Part shown: positions 42,509 through 50,342 of the stretch, piece after piece
How the letters are laid out: the number at the start of each line of letters is the position of its first letter
How positions within the stretch are numbered: position 1 is the first letter of the stretch
Assembly: GCA_001899635.1 (NCBI GenBank)
Contig: MKVQ01000014.1
Coordinates: 107,904 to 171,903, forward strand
Direction of reading: 5' to 3'
Origin: Myxococcales bacterium 68-20
Lineage (GTDB): Bacteria; Myxococcota_A; Polyangia; Polyangiales; Polyangiaceae
Length of the DNA stretch: 64,000 bases
Made by a program: the position numbers and the translations under genes
The notes under the pieces: model-generated
What the model saw: the letters and a program-made list of their open reading frames with translations, nothing else
Databases searched by the model: none
What the model was told of the DNA's origin: nothing

Positions 42509-43531
42509 TTATCTCTGGTAACGGTCAAAGAACTTCCGTACCGTGCCAAAAGCATCGACGGCCTCTGGCAAGGCAGCAGCAAGCCACCATCCATGGCACA
42601 GGCCTTCCCAGACATGGAGTTCTGCTGGTACGCCAGCCGCCAATAGTGCTCTGTGAGAACACAGTACTGTACTCAGCGTTTCATCTCGCCCTCCGCCCAA
42701 GAATACCGTGGGCGGGAACTGCGCAAGTATCTCAGGCGAGAACAGCGGTGCGACCGAGGGCGAGCATGGATCCACATCCCCAAGAAAAACCGTCAGATCG
42801 GTCGCAAGCGGCGTGGGCGTCGCGCCGCCATAGAAAACATAGCCCTCCAACGCCGCGGCGTAATGTCCCGTATCGCCGCGCGAGCCTGAGGGGGAAAGAA
42901 CCTGCGACAGGCCTGCGCTAAAGAGCGCCAAGGCAGCTGGCCGCGGAATATCCTCGCTGATCATGCGAGTCACCGCCATCTGCATGAGTTGACCACCCGC
43001 TGACGTTCCCACCAGGGCGATCGATTCTGGCTTCTGTTGCTTGAGCAGCGCTTGATACACCGCCAGAATTTGATTGATCTGTGTGGGGAATTTGCTTTCC
43101 GGTGCCAACGAGTAGTCGATGGATATCACCTTGATATTAGCCACGGATGACAGACCGATGGCTTCGGATATGGCGCCCTGCCCGTTGCAAAAGGCACCCG
43201 CATGCGCAAACAGGACAATGCGGGAAGTTCCAGCGGCTGCGGCCGCATCGCCCGACGGTGAAATCACGTCGACGTTGACTCCCGCAATGACATCCCGTTG
43301 GATTGCCACGGGAAAGACCCCTCTTGCCTGAGCCACCAGAAGATCCCAGACGCCTTTCCAACGATTACGAGCGTCATCCCAGGTTTCGTCTTCGTTGCGC
43401 ACGAGATTGCCTGGGGCCATGTGCAGAAAGGAGGCATAGAACTGTTGTGCGTAAGGCGAGAGTGCTTCCGACATGGGAACAGTGATCGAAGGCAGCGTGA
43501 CTGCTCCGCTCAGATTAACATCCATAGGCAC
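42509..43531 (-). CDS. Alpha/beta hydrolase, HSL-like
   Basis: A 340-residue hydrolase of the hormone-sensitive-lipase group. The nucleophile elbow is VGTSAGGQL. The acid is probably in GGGRDETLS, and the His in EGLCHGWW. The oxyanion-hole motif is HAGAF in place of the usual HGGGF, two substitutions that may alter activity. The context between a methyltransferase and the prenyl-synthase fusion suggests an esterase, lactonase or acyl-transfer step on the product. It starts at 43531 (MPMDVN), with a second ATG six bases on. The gap to the following fusion gene is about 54 bp. Confidence 0.87.
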   Translation of the reverse strand: MPMDVNLSGAVTLPSITVPMSEALSPYAQQFYASFLHMAPGNLVRNEDETWDDARNRWKGVWDLLVAQARGVFPVAIQRDVIAGVNVDVISPSGDAAAAAGTSRIVLFAHAGAFCNGQGAISEAIGLSSVANIKVISIDYSLAPESKFPTQINQILAVYQALLKQQKPESIALVGTSAGGQLMQMAVTRMISEDIPRPAALALFSAGLSQVLSPSGSRGDTGHYAAALEGYVFYGGATPTPLATDLTVFLGDVDPCSPSVAPLFSPEILAQFPPTVFLGGGRDETLSTVLCSHRALLAAGVPAELHVWEGLCHGWWLAAALPEAVDAFGTVRKFFDRYQR

Positions 43532-43606
43532 GGCGTTCTCCTTGTGCTTCGCTTAGGTTGGCGGAATCAATCAGGGTTCTTGCGAGAGCGACGCTGTCGT
43601 CTGACG

Positions 43607-44521
43607 TCAAGAGCGCTCAGTGCGCCTCACGTTCATGAGGTGTCCTATACCCGGCATGCGCAGGCCATCGTCCCGGCTCTGGAGATATCGAGTCTGCATT
43701 TCTTCCGGAGAAAGATCGGCGATGACTTCGAATCCCATGTCCTTGATTTGATCTGCAAACGGAGTGGGATCAAACCCCGGGCGCAGCGTTTCGCCGCGCT
43801 GCGCTCCTGCTTGTCGTACGACATCCAGGATTGGGCGGTCTTCTGCATAAACGAATGGAGCGGCAACGGGGTACTCAAAGACTATCTCGCTATCGGACAC
43901 CGAGGCCGCAATGGCGCGAAGCGTCGAAAAGACGGCGTCATCGGTCAGATACCAGACCACGCCTAACCAAGTGAAGAAGGTGGGCTTGCGGATATCAAAA
44001 CCGTGCAACGCCAACTTTTCAAAGAGTGCCTCGCGCTCGAAATTGACCGGTACAAACGTGACCTGGCTTTCCAGCTCGGGCGCCTGAGACCGAACAAGCG
44101 AACGCTTCCACTCCTGCATCGCGGGCAGGTCGACTTCGAAGACGTGAACCCCCCGCTTTTGAAGCCCCAAGCGATAAGCCGATGAATCCAGGCCTGCGCC
44201 AAGGACGACATACTGAGTCACCCCGCGAGCGACCGCCTGCATCAAACGATCTTCGGCAATTCTGCTTCTTACGACAATGCCCGAGCGGATTGCTCTCAGC
44301 AAGCCAGCGGCAGCGGAATCCGAATACGGTGAGAGCAACCCCTTGCGAATATTTCCTAACGCTTGATCAAGAGCCTCATTCGACGCAAGGCCACAAAAGC
44401 CAAGCGCAAATTCATCGTGGAGAAGTTTCGGAGCATCATCCTGAAGAGTATGGACGGCTCGCATCATGGCGGCAAAGTCTGCGGTCAGACTACGTACGGC
44501 TTGCTTCAACGTTCTCTCCAA
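43607..44521 (-). CDS. SAM-dependent methyltransferase (TIGR00027/LCM-like)
   Basis: A 304-residue methyltransferase and probably the first gene of the terpene cluster transcript. The SAM-binding YVVLGAGLDSSAYRL and VFEVDLPAMQEWKR are the signatures of the leucine-carboxyl-methyltransferase/TIGR00027 group. PTFFTWLGVVWYLTDDAVF is the conserved WxxEGVxxYL-type segment. Members are O-methyltransferases acting on carboxyl or hydroxyl groups; here the target is presumably the terpenoid. Upstream lies a ~390-bp region that should carry the promoter. G+C is lower than in the backbone. Confidence 0.88.
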   Translation of the reverse strand: MERTLKQAVRSLTADFAAMMRAVHTLQDDAPKLLHDEFALGFCGLASNEALDQALGNIRKGLLSPYSDSAAAGLLRAIRSGIVVRSRIAEDRLMQAVARGVTQYVVLGAGLDSSAYRLGLQKRGVHVFEVDLPAMQEWKRSLVRSQAPELESQVTFVPVNFEREALFEKLALHGFDIRKPTFFTWLGVVWYLTDDAVFSTLRAIAASVSDSEIVFEYPVAAPFVYAEDRPILDVVRQAGAQRGETLRPGFDPTPFADQIKDMGFEVIADLSPEEMQTRYLQSRDDGLRMPGIGHLMNVRRTERS

Positions 44522-44914
44522 ACGGTGGTTAGAAAAACACGAGCCGATAGAGACATCTGCGATGTCATCTGTAAGGAAAGATTGAATGATTGTGTCGCAT
44601 AAGTTCTAAGTTTTTTCGTTAACAGTAGTGGTCTGCACGCCTGGTGCGGGCACGTCTTCTGCCTCGTAGCCCGTGTCATGCGAGGTGAGAGTGGTGTCCG
44701 ACGGAAGGACGACGGTGTGGATTTGTTGATCGGACGGGCCGATGGCACGCGCCTGTAGACCGGGCCGCTGAGGTCACAATCTTCACGGAAAGTGTATTAT
44801 CACGGTCGGGATGGTTGGGCAAGTGTTCGCCGTGACAGTTCTGGGGGCCATAATGGCGGTGAGCCTCCCGCGCTTCCGTGGACACTCCGCGTAGCGCGAA
44901 TATGCGCGAGGAGT
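44522..44914. other. Upstream region of terpene cluster
   Basis: This 393-bp gap precedes the methyltransferase on the minus strand and ends at an IS3 fragment. An AT-rich segment near 44600-44625 (AGTTTTTTCG, TTAACAG) could hold the cluster promoter. No ORF here is convincing, and no operator palindrome stood out. Confidence 0.4.
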
Positions 44915-44968
44915 GTTCAGCGCCTGCAGATGGAGCGCGAAATTCTAAAAACGGCGGCCACCTTTTTC
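44915..44968 (+). pseudogene. IS3-family orfA fragment
   Basis: The + frame reads VQRLQMEREILKTAATFF, which is the leucine-zipper end of IS3 OrfA (LxMEREILKKAAAFF). It breaks exactly where the IS66 left end GTAAGCGTACGG begins, so the IS66 element inserted into an IS3 element. No orfB is present. The sequence upstream is too degraded to trace. Confidence 0.6.
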
Positions 44969-45015
44969 GTAAGCGTACGGCCACCACCGTCGTGACGTCG
45001 TAGCGATCCTCCAGG

Positions 45016-45363
45016 ATGGTTCTGCGCCAGGCGATTCCGATGGCGCGCGGAAAGTGGTCGGAGGTCGAAGCTCGCGGTGTACTCGAGGCTTGGCGCAGGA
45101 GCGGGCTTCCGCTGGAACGATTCGCGAGGCAGCGAGGGTTCGTCCCGCAGCGCCTTCAGTGGTGGAAGCGCAAGCTGGCAGCCGCCGAGATGAGCAACGC
45201 ACTGAGCCCGGCGACGGAGCTTTCGCCGGTGCGCATTACGTCGGAGCCGCGCCGGGGCGAGCCGGTGACCGTGTTGCTTCGCACGGGCCACATGCTCAAG
45301 GTCGCCCATGGCTTCGATGAAGAGGCCTTCGCACGCGTCGTCGCTCTGCTCGAGGGGACCTGA
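45016..45363 (+). CDS. tnpA: IS66-family accessory protein TnpA (OrfA)
   Basis: A 115-residue IS66 orf1 product with an N-terminal HTH (GKWSEVEARGVLEAWRRSG, LPLERFARQRGFVPQRLQWW) and a basic WKRKLA helix. The C-terminus (RGEPVTVLLRTGHMLKVAHG, FARVVALLEG) is the usual IS66 OrfA ending. Its role in transposition is accessory and probably regulatory. The stop overlaps tnpB (TGATG). Starts at 45016 or 45040 are possible. It is intact, but the element is defective. Confidence 0.88.
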   Translation: MVLRQAIPMARGKWSEVEARGVLEAWRRSGLPLERFARQRGFVPQRLQWWKRKLAAAEMSNALSPATELSPVRITSEPRRGEPVTVLLRTGHMLKVAHGFDEEAFARVVALLEGT

Positions 45364-45743
45364 TGCTCGGACTGCCGCCGAGCGTCCGCATCTACTTCGC
45401 CGCGGAGCCCACCGACATGCGCAAGGGCATCGACGGCCTGAGAGCGATCCTCGAAGCGACGCTGCGGCGAGATCCCTACGAGGGCCATCTCTTCGTGTTC
45501 GTCGGCAAGGCGAAGGACAAGGTGAAGATCCTCTTCTGGGACCGGTCCGGCTTCGTGCTGTACCTCAAGCGTCTCGAGAAGGGCCGCTTCCAGCTGCCCG
45601 TCGTCGACCAGCGCCGCAAGCATGTCGAGATGGAGCCCGCCCAGCTCGCGATGCTCCTCGACGGAATCGATCTCAACGCCCGCCGCCTCGCTCGATGGAC
45701 TCCAGATCAGGAAGAGGGGATCGACACAGATCGCCGACTGTGA
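45363..45743 (+). CDS. tnpB: IS66-family accessory protein TnpB (OrfB)
   Basis: A 126-residue IS66 Orf2 protein. VRIYFAAEPTDMRKGIDGLR, FVFVGKAKDKVKILFWDRSG and GFVLYLKRLEKGRF are the family hallmarks. The function is required for IS66 transposition but biochemically undefined. It overlaps tnpA by TGATG. The C-terminus is a little altered (WTPDQEEGIDTDRRL). Confidence 0.92.
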   Translation: MLGLPPSVRIYFAAEPTDMRKGIDGLRAILEATLRRDPYEGHLFVFVGKAKDKVKILFWDRSGFVLYLKRLEKGRFQLPVVDQRRKHVEMEPAQLAMLLDGIDLNARRLARWTPDQEEGIDTDRRL

Positions 45744-45756
45744 TCAAAGCTGGTCG

Positions 45757-45890
45757 ATGGTCGTGCCGCCCGTGGACCATGACTGCTCGCTGCAGAAGGT
45801 CGTCGACGATCTGGCCGACCGGCTCGCGAAGCTCGAGCACGAGAACGCGCAGCTAAAGAAATCGCTGTTCGGCGCGCTCTGCCGCGGGGT
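45757..45890 (+). pseudogene. tnpC: IS66 transposase TnpC, N-terminal stub
   Basis: After an ATG at 45757 the frame gives LQKVVDDLADRLAKLEHENA and QLKKSLFG, the leucine-zipper start of IS66 TnpC. Similarity then ends. More than 400 residues, including the DDE domain, are missing. The deletion joins it to the upstream region of the exported protein gene at 46082. Confidence 0.7.
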
Positions 45891-46081
45891 CGCGCGGCTT
45901 CGGTTCGACGGATGCGCGGAGACGCGGCTCGTCGCTTGGTGGTCTTGTTGGGACTTTCTGCGCAGGCTGCGCAAGGTGGATGCGCGGGCTGCGCATGTTC
46001 GGCAACCGGTGGTGCACACGGGTCGAAAGCCCCACGCCGCGCTGGACCTCGTGGTAGCCAGTGGCGACATTGGCGGCGGTG

Positions 46082-47056
46082 ATGTTGCTTCGAACCCGTC
46101 ACGCAGTCGTGTGCGCCGTGCTGGGCTCGCTCATCGTGCCCACCTCCGCACGTGCCGAAGCAAACACCGAGCGACCGATCGCTGTCGCGCTCGAATACGA
46201 CGTCCCCGACGCGTGCCCTTCGGTCGAGACGTTTCGCCAGCAGATCGAAGCGCGAGGCTCGGAGCGTGCTCTCTTCCTCAAGTCGGCAGACGGGGACGCC
46301 ACACAAGGCAGGCTTCGCGTTCGCGTTCTCGTGACGGCGGAGCGCTACGGGCGCGCCCGCGCTCAGCTCACGATCGTGAGCTCTCGTGGCGATACGAGCG
46401 AGCGCGCCTTCGACGCGGCCACATGCGAAGAGGTCGTCGACGCGAGTGCCCTCCTCGTCGCGATCGCGATGGAGGCGGAGCGCGGGACGAGCGAACCGAA
46501 GGCGCCCCCTCGCGCAGCACTCCCCGCGTCGAGCAAGCCATCGCCCCTGTCGTTCCTCGTTTACGCTGGCGCAGGCGTCGGTGCAGGCCTTGGCCCGAGC
46601 TTCGGTCCCGCGCTCGAAGGTGGCGTCGGGCTCCGCTCGCGTCATGCCTGGGGCTCCGAGGCTCGGCTCGAAGCCAGGCATGTCAGGCTCGGCACCACCG
46701 AGGTCCAGGGCGGCACGGCGCGCTTCGACCTCGTTGCTGGCGCAGTCGAAGGATGCCCGGTTGCGTTTCGTGCATACGGCCTGCGGCTCTCGCCGTGTGC
46801 TGCAATCGCGGTTGGGCGGCTCTCAGCGATCGCGTCGGGGTTCGCCAATGCGCGCGAACGCGCGGTCCTCTATTTCGGAGCCGAGATCGGTGGAAGGCTG
46901 ACGGTCGAGCTGGGACCGGCCTTCTTGGGGATGGAGGCATGGGGCACGCTGCCGTTGACCCGAGAGACGTTCATCTTCGGGACGGCCGGTACAGCGCATC
47001 GTCTTGCTTCGCTCGGCATTTCGAGCTCCGCGAGCCTCGGCCTGCATTTCAGGTGA
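46082..47056 (+). CDS. Exported beta-barrel-like protein linked to ECF sigma factor
   Basis: A 324-residue protein with a signal (MLLRTRHAVVCAVLGSLIVP, cleaved near ARA). Residues about 30-135 form a small alpha/beta domain starting YDVPDACPSVETFRQQIEAR, with a second Cys at ATCEEVV. After a Pro-rich linker the C-terminal ~170 residues alternate hydrophobic and polar residues and end in SASLGLHFR, typical of an outer-membrane barrel with a terminal aromatic strand. I recognise the architecture as common near ECF sigma genes in Polyangia, without known function. The start at 46082 was chosen over 46061 for the signal. The sigma gene follows 42 bp later. Confidence 0.7.
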   Translation: MLLRTRHAVVCAVLGSLIVPTSARAEANTERPIAVALEYDVPDACPSVETFRQQIEARGSERALFLKSADGDATQGRLRVRVLVTAERYGRARAQLTIVSSRGDTSERAFDAATCEEVVDASALLVAIAMEAERGTSEPKAPPRAALPASSKPSPLSFLVYAGAGVGAGLGPSFGPALEGGVGLRSRHAWGSEARLEARHVRLGTTEVQGGTARFDLVAGAVEGCPVAFRAYGLRLSPCAAIAVGRLSAIASGFANARERAVLYFGAEIGGRLTVELGPAFLGMEAWGTLPLTRETFIFGTAGTAHRLASLGISSSASLGLHFR

Positions 47057-47098
47057 TCAATTTGGACGCCGCCGTACATCGGTCAGTGGCGCCTCGTC

Positions 47099-47737
47099 AT
47101 GGCCACCGCCTTAGCCTCGACCGTTGCGGCTACTCCGCTCACGCGGGAGCACGCTGATTCCTGTCCACCGCCGACCGACCGGAGCGTGGTGGAGTCGCGG
47201 ATGCGCGCGTCCGTGCTTGCCCACCACACCTTCGTTTGGCGCTGCCTTCGACGGCTCGGTGTTCCGGAGGCGGGCGCGGACGACGCGGCGCAACAGGTGT
47301 TTCTCGTTCTCTCCACGCGTCTTCACGAGGTTCCGACCGAGAGCGAGAAAAAGTTCCTCTTCGCCACGGCCGTTCGCGTCGCGGCGAACGCGCGCCGAGT
47401 TCGCGCGAGGGTTCGGGAGGAGGTCTGGCAGGACGATCCGCCCGAAGTCGCGTCGGACGAGCTCGATCCGGAACAGTCGCTGTCTGTCGCCCGCCAGCGC
47501 GCGCTCCTCGAAGAGGTCCTCGCGGCGCTGCCGATCGAGATCCGCACCGTCTTCGTCCTGACGGAGTTCGAGAAGATGAGTGCCTCCGAGGTGGCTGCAC
47601 TCGTCGACGTGCCGATCGGGACGGTGGCCTCGCGGCTCCGCCGCGGACGAACGCTCGTGGAACAACAGATTCGACGTGTTCAGGCTCGTCTCGTCGCGCC
47701 GCCTCGCGCACGAAGCGACCGCGGAGAGCAGTCATGA
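47099..47737 (+). CDS. ECF-type RNA polymerase sigma factor
   Basis: A 212-residue sigma-70 family protein. Region 2 spans LAHHTFVWRCLRRLGVPEAG and DDAAQQVFLVLSTRLHEV (the DxxQxVFxxxxxR core motif). Region 4 spans LEEVLAALPIEIRTVFVLTE followed by MSASEVAALVDVPIGTVASRL, the HTH that reads the -35 element. Length and domain spacing are normal. The stop overlaps the next gene (ATGA), whose membrane-spanning product may be the anti-sigma factor. A cell-envelope signal is likely because the neighbours encode exported proteins. Confidence 0.92.
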   Translation: MATALASTVAATPLTREHADSCPPPTDRSVVESRMRASVLAHHTFVWRCLRRLGVPEAGADDAAQQVFLVLSTRLHEVPTESEKKFLFATAVRVAANARRVRARVREEVWQDDPPEVASDELDPEQSLSVARQRALLEEVLAALPIEIRTVFVLTEFEKMSASEVAALVDVPIGTVASRLRRGRTLVEQQIRRVQARLVAPPRARSDRGEQS

Positions 47738-48699
47738 CCGACTTTCGCGATGGCCTCTCCGACTTTGGGCGTGGCCTCTTCGAGGCCGCTGACGAGGACC
47801 GCCCGGCGCCGCAGGCGCGCGACGCGCTCCTCGCTACAGTCCTCGGCTCGGCTGCGGTGACGACCTCGGTCACCGCCGCGACGGTCTCGGCCGCCGTGAA
47901 GGGCGGGCTCGCCGCACATGCAAGTGCGGGGACTGGGCTCGCGACGAAGGGGGCCACGCTCTTCGGAGCGAAGTTCCTCGTCGCGAGTGCGCTCGCCGTG
48001 ACGACCACCGCGGTGGTGGTGAAGGAGTTGCGCACGATCGACGAACCTCCGCCTGCGATCGTCTCCACGGTTTCATCCAGTAGCCGGACGCTGCCGCAGG
48101 CACCTTCGCGAGCACCGGCGATCGTCGAGACCGTGGCTCCTTCGCCGGAAGAGTTGCCTTCGTCGGGTGCCAGCGCGGAAGAGGCGCTGCCACCGCGGGT
48201 CGAACCCGTGCCGTTCGCTCCCGCTCCGCTTCCGCCTCCCGCTCCCGTGAAAGCCTACGTCGTGCCGGTGCCCGCCGGTCCGAACGACGTTGGGCGAGAC
48301 GCGCGCGACCCGCTCGAAGACCGAGCTCTCGCGACCAAGGGCGTCACGGCCGAAGATGAGCTTCCGTCGAGCCTTCGACCTGCACCGGCGTCCGCGGACG
48401 AGGCAGTGCCTCCTCCAACTGCGTCGTCTCTTGGAGCGCAGATCGCGCTCATCGACGCCGCGCGCGCCGATATGCGCTCGGGAGATGCACGCGGCGCGTT
48501 GGCGAAGGTTCGAGCGTTCGAGCTTCGCTACGGAACTGCGGCCTCCCTTGCTCCGGAGGCGATGCTCGTGCGTGTGCAGGCCCATCTGGCAATGGGGAAT
48601 CGTGGGCTCGCCGAGGCGACGGCCGATGCGTTGCTCCGCGCGCATCCGTCGAGCTCCGCTGCGCGTCGTGCGACGAATCTCGTCGGCAATCATGATTGA
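47734..48699 (+). CDS. Membrane protein with C-terminal TPR-like region, putative anti-sigma partner
   Basis: A 321-residue protein translationally coupled to the sigma factor (ATGA). A short cytoplasmic N-terminus (MTDFRDGLSDFGRGLFEAAD) precedes one or two hydrophobic segments (AAVTTSVTAATVSAAVKGGL; KFLVASALAVTTTAVVV). A long Pro/Ala/Ser-rich linker reaches a ~85-residue helical repeat region (IALIDAARADMRSGDARGAL, AMLVRVQAHLAMGNRGLAEA). This layout is common for proteins encoded after ECF sigma genes in Myxococcota. Anti-sigma activity is inferred only from position; no zinc-binding anti-sigma motif is present. Confidence 0.7.
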   Translation: MTDFRDGLSDFGRGLFEAADEDRPAPQARDALLATVLGSAAVTTSVTAATVSAAVKGGLAAHASAGTGLATKGATLFGAKFLVASALAVTTTAVVVKELRTIDEPPPAIVSTVSSSSRTLPQAPSRAPAIVETVAPSPEELPSSGASAEEALPPRVEPVPFAPAPLPPPAPVKAYVVPVPAGPNDVGRDARDPLEDRALATKGVTAEDELPSSLRPAPASADEAVPPPTASSLGAQIALIDAARADMRSGDARGALAKVRAFELRYGTAASLAPEAMLVRVQAHLAMGNRGLAEATADALLRAHPSSSAARRATNLVGNHD

Positions 48700-48760
48700 G
48701 CGATCGGTTCGAGCGGTGTCCGTACATCGATACGAAGACGCCTCGCCGAGGAGTATGAGA

Positions 48761-49867
48761 ATGAAATCGATTCGAGTGGTGCCTTTCGTATTCGCTTTGC
48801 TCGTGGGCTGTTCATCCGCGCCCGTCGATCTCGGTGATCCGGGACGAAGCCGGTCGCCGCAGCAGCAGGAGCGAGATCAGCCAGTTGGTGACCGCAACGG
48901 AGCCGAGGGTGGCGACACCCCGCTCGAGGGGCCAAGCACCGAAACCCCTGCGCAGTCCGGCGAGCCGGAGCTCGTACTCGACGCCACGTCTCTTGGTGGC
49001 CTGGCAGCGATCCGCGACTTCGATCTTTCCGCGGGCACGCTCTACTACAGCGCGCTGCAGAATGACCGCGTCTCTCTCTTTCGCTACGACATCGCAAGCA
49101 AGGCAAACGCCGCCATCGGGGGCGAGCAGGCCGGTGAGCCCTTCGCTTCGGATTTGAGCGGCGTCTTCTACTTCGGAGTGAGGCCGGACTCCTCCGAGAG
49201 GGCGATTCTCGGAATGCCAAAGACCAGCGCGGCTCCCGGATGGCTTTCGATCGTTCCGACCTTCGCCACCGCCGTCGCTGTCGATGCTCAGTACGTCTAC
49301 TGGGTCGAGCGCGGTGAGCTCACTACCAACTTCCGCGTTGCGCGCCGCGAAGCGTTTGCGAGCTCGCCGGTGCCGACGTCTTCGTACGGTCCGGCCATCC
49401 GGTTGGGGCCCGACTTCTTCCGCCATCTCGTCGTTGATCAGGGCGTTGCCTATGCCGCAAGCGACCATGGCATGCTCGTCAAGTATGACATCGAGCTTGC
49501 GACGACGATGCTCGCGGAGCAGGGCCCGAAGAACGGGTTCGTGGTGAGCGGGACGAACCTCTACTGGATTGACGGCACCGACCTGAAGAGCCTTCCCAAG
49601 AACGCCGCCGCGGCCACCCCGCCTTCCACCATCGCCTCTCTGCCGGCGGACGCGAGCAACGTCATCGGCGGCATCGGTCCGAAGGGCGTCTATGTTCTGT
49701 CCGTAGCGAAGACGGGCAACGACGGGAGGGTGATTCGTGTCGACCCGGCGACGGCCGCTCAGAAGGAGCTCGCGACGGACCTTTCGGGGCTCGGGAGCGG
49801 CATCTTCCGCGAGAACGCGTTCTACTTCGTGACGAACCAGGGCGTCATGCGCCTCGCGGATCAGTAG
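48761..49867 (+). CDS. Lipoprotein with WD40/beta-propeller-like repeats
   Basis: A 368-residue lipoprotein. The ATG at 48761 (MKSIRVVPFVFALLVGC) has GAGGAG at the proper distance and an LLVGC lipobox; the tracked 525-aa ORF extends upstream through the previous gene in another frame. After a disordered Pro/Gln/Glu linker come repeated ~45-residue blades (IRDFDLSAGTLYYSALQNDR, FATAVAVDAQYVYWVERGEL, FVVSGTNLYWIDGTDLKSLP). This is the pattern of DUF5050/NHL-type propellers in myxobacterial lipoproteins. A binding role at the cell surface is likely. It follows the sigma operon by 61 bp. Confidence 0.78.
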   Translation: MKSIRVVPFVFALLVGCSSAPVDLGDPGRSRSPQQQERDQPVGDRNGAEGGDTPLEGPSTETPAQSGEPELVLDATSLGGLAAIRDFDLSAGTLYYSALQNDRVSLFRYDIASKANAAIGGEQAGEPFASDLSGVFYFGVRPDSSERAILGMPKTSAAPGWLSIVPTFATAVAVDAQYVYWVERGELTTNFRVARREAFASSPVPTSSYGPAIRLGPDFFRHLVVDQGVAYAASDHGMLVKYDIELATTMLAEQGPKNGFVVSGTNLYWIDGTDLKSLPKNAAAATPPSTIASLPADASNVIGGIGPKGVYVLSVAKTGNDGRVIRVDPATAAQKELATDLSGLGSGIFRENAFYFVTNQGVMRLADQ

Positions 49868-49995
49868 CCGGCAGCATCGCTTCGCCTTGCCGCTGAGCGA
49901 TCCCGTTCAGCCGGCAAGGCAGCGTGGTCGCTGCCCGCGCCCTCGTCGCGCGCGGAGGCCGATCGGACGCTCGTGGCCGAGCAGTCGGCACCAGC

Positions 49996-50207
49996 GTGCT
50001 GAGCCTCGGTCCGGGCGTCCAGATCGTGCTCGCGACCGCACCGGTCGACCTCCGGCGCGGGCACGACGGACTCGTTTCGCCGGTGCAGTCGCTGTGGAAG
50101 GCCGATCCCTACAGCGGCACGCTGTTCGTCTTCTTCGGTCGCCGCATGGCCCGCGTGAAGATCCTCTTCTTCAGCGCTGGCGGTTTCGTCGTCTATTGTA
50201 TCCGTTC
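49996..50207 (+). pseudogene. Second, diverged IS66 TnpB remnant
   Basis: From a GTG at 49996 the frame reads GVQIVLATAPVDLRRGHDGL, then LFVFFGRRMARVKILFFSAG and GFVVYCIR. This is an IS66 Orf2 protein cut after about 70 residues. It differs substantially from the TnpB at 45363, so it is a separate element. No tnpA or tnpC was found around it. The remaining sequence to 50342 is featureless. Confidence 0.75.
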
Positions 50208-50342
50208 AGCCAACCACGTCGTTCGGTGCCCGGCGATAGGACGGGGCCTCAGCCGCGCGTGTCGAGCGTGAGGGCGCGGAACCGATTCGCGTTGAGCCGT
50301 GTGCAGACGTCGTCGCGCGCGACGGTCTTCTCGCGGAGGGCT

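Larger units (their letters stand above)
44969..45890 (+). mobile_element. Truncated IS66-family element
   Basis: The left end begins GTAAGCGTACGGCCACC, matching the GTAAGCG start of IS66 terminal repeats. It carries tnpA and tnpB followed by only the first ~40 codons of tnpC. No right end was found. Without the DDE transposase it cannot move on its own. CCTTTTTC precedes the left end and could be half of an 8-bp target duplication, but the partner is lost. Confidence 0.75.

Noticed and set aside
45622-47157. 511-aa plus-strand ORF spanning IS66 and the next gene
   Set aside because: Only its first part matches TnpC. The rest is out of frame with the exported protein at 46082, which has a clean signal peptide and barrel-like end.
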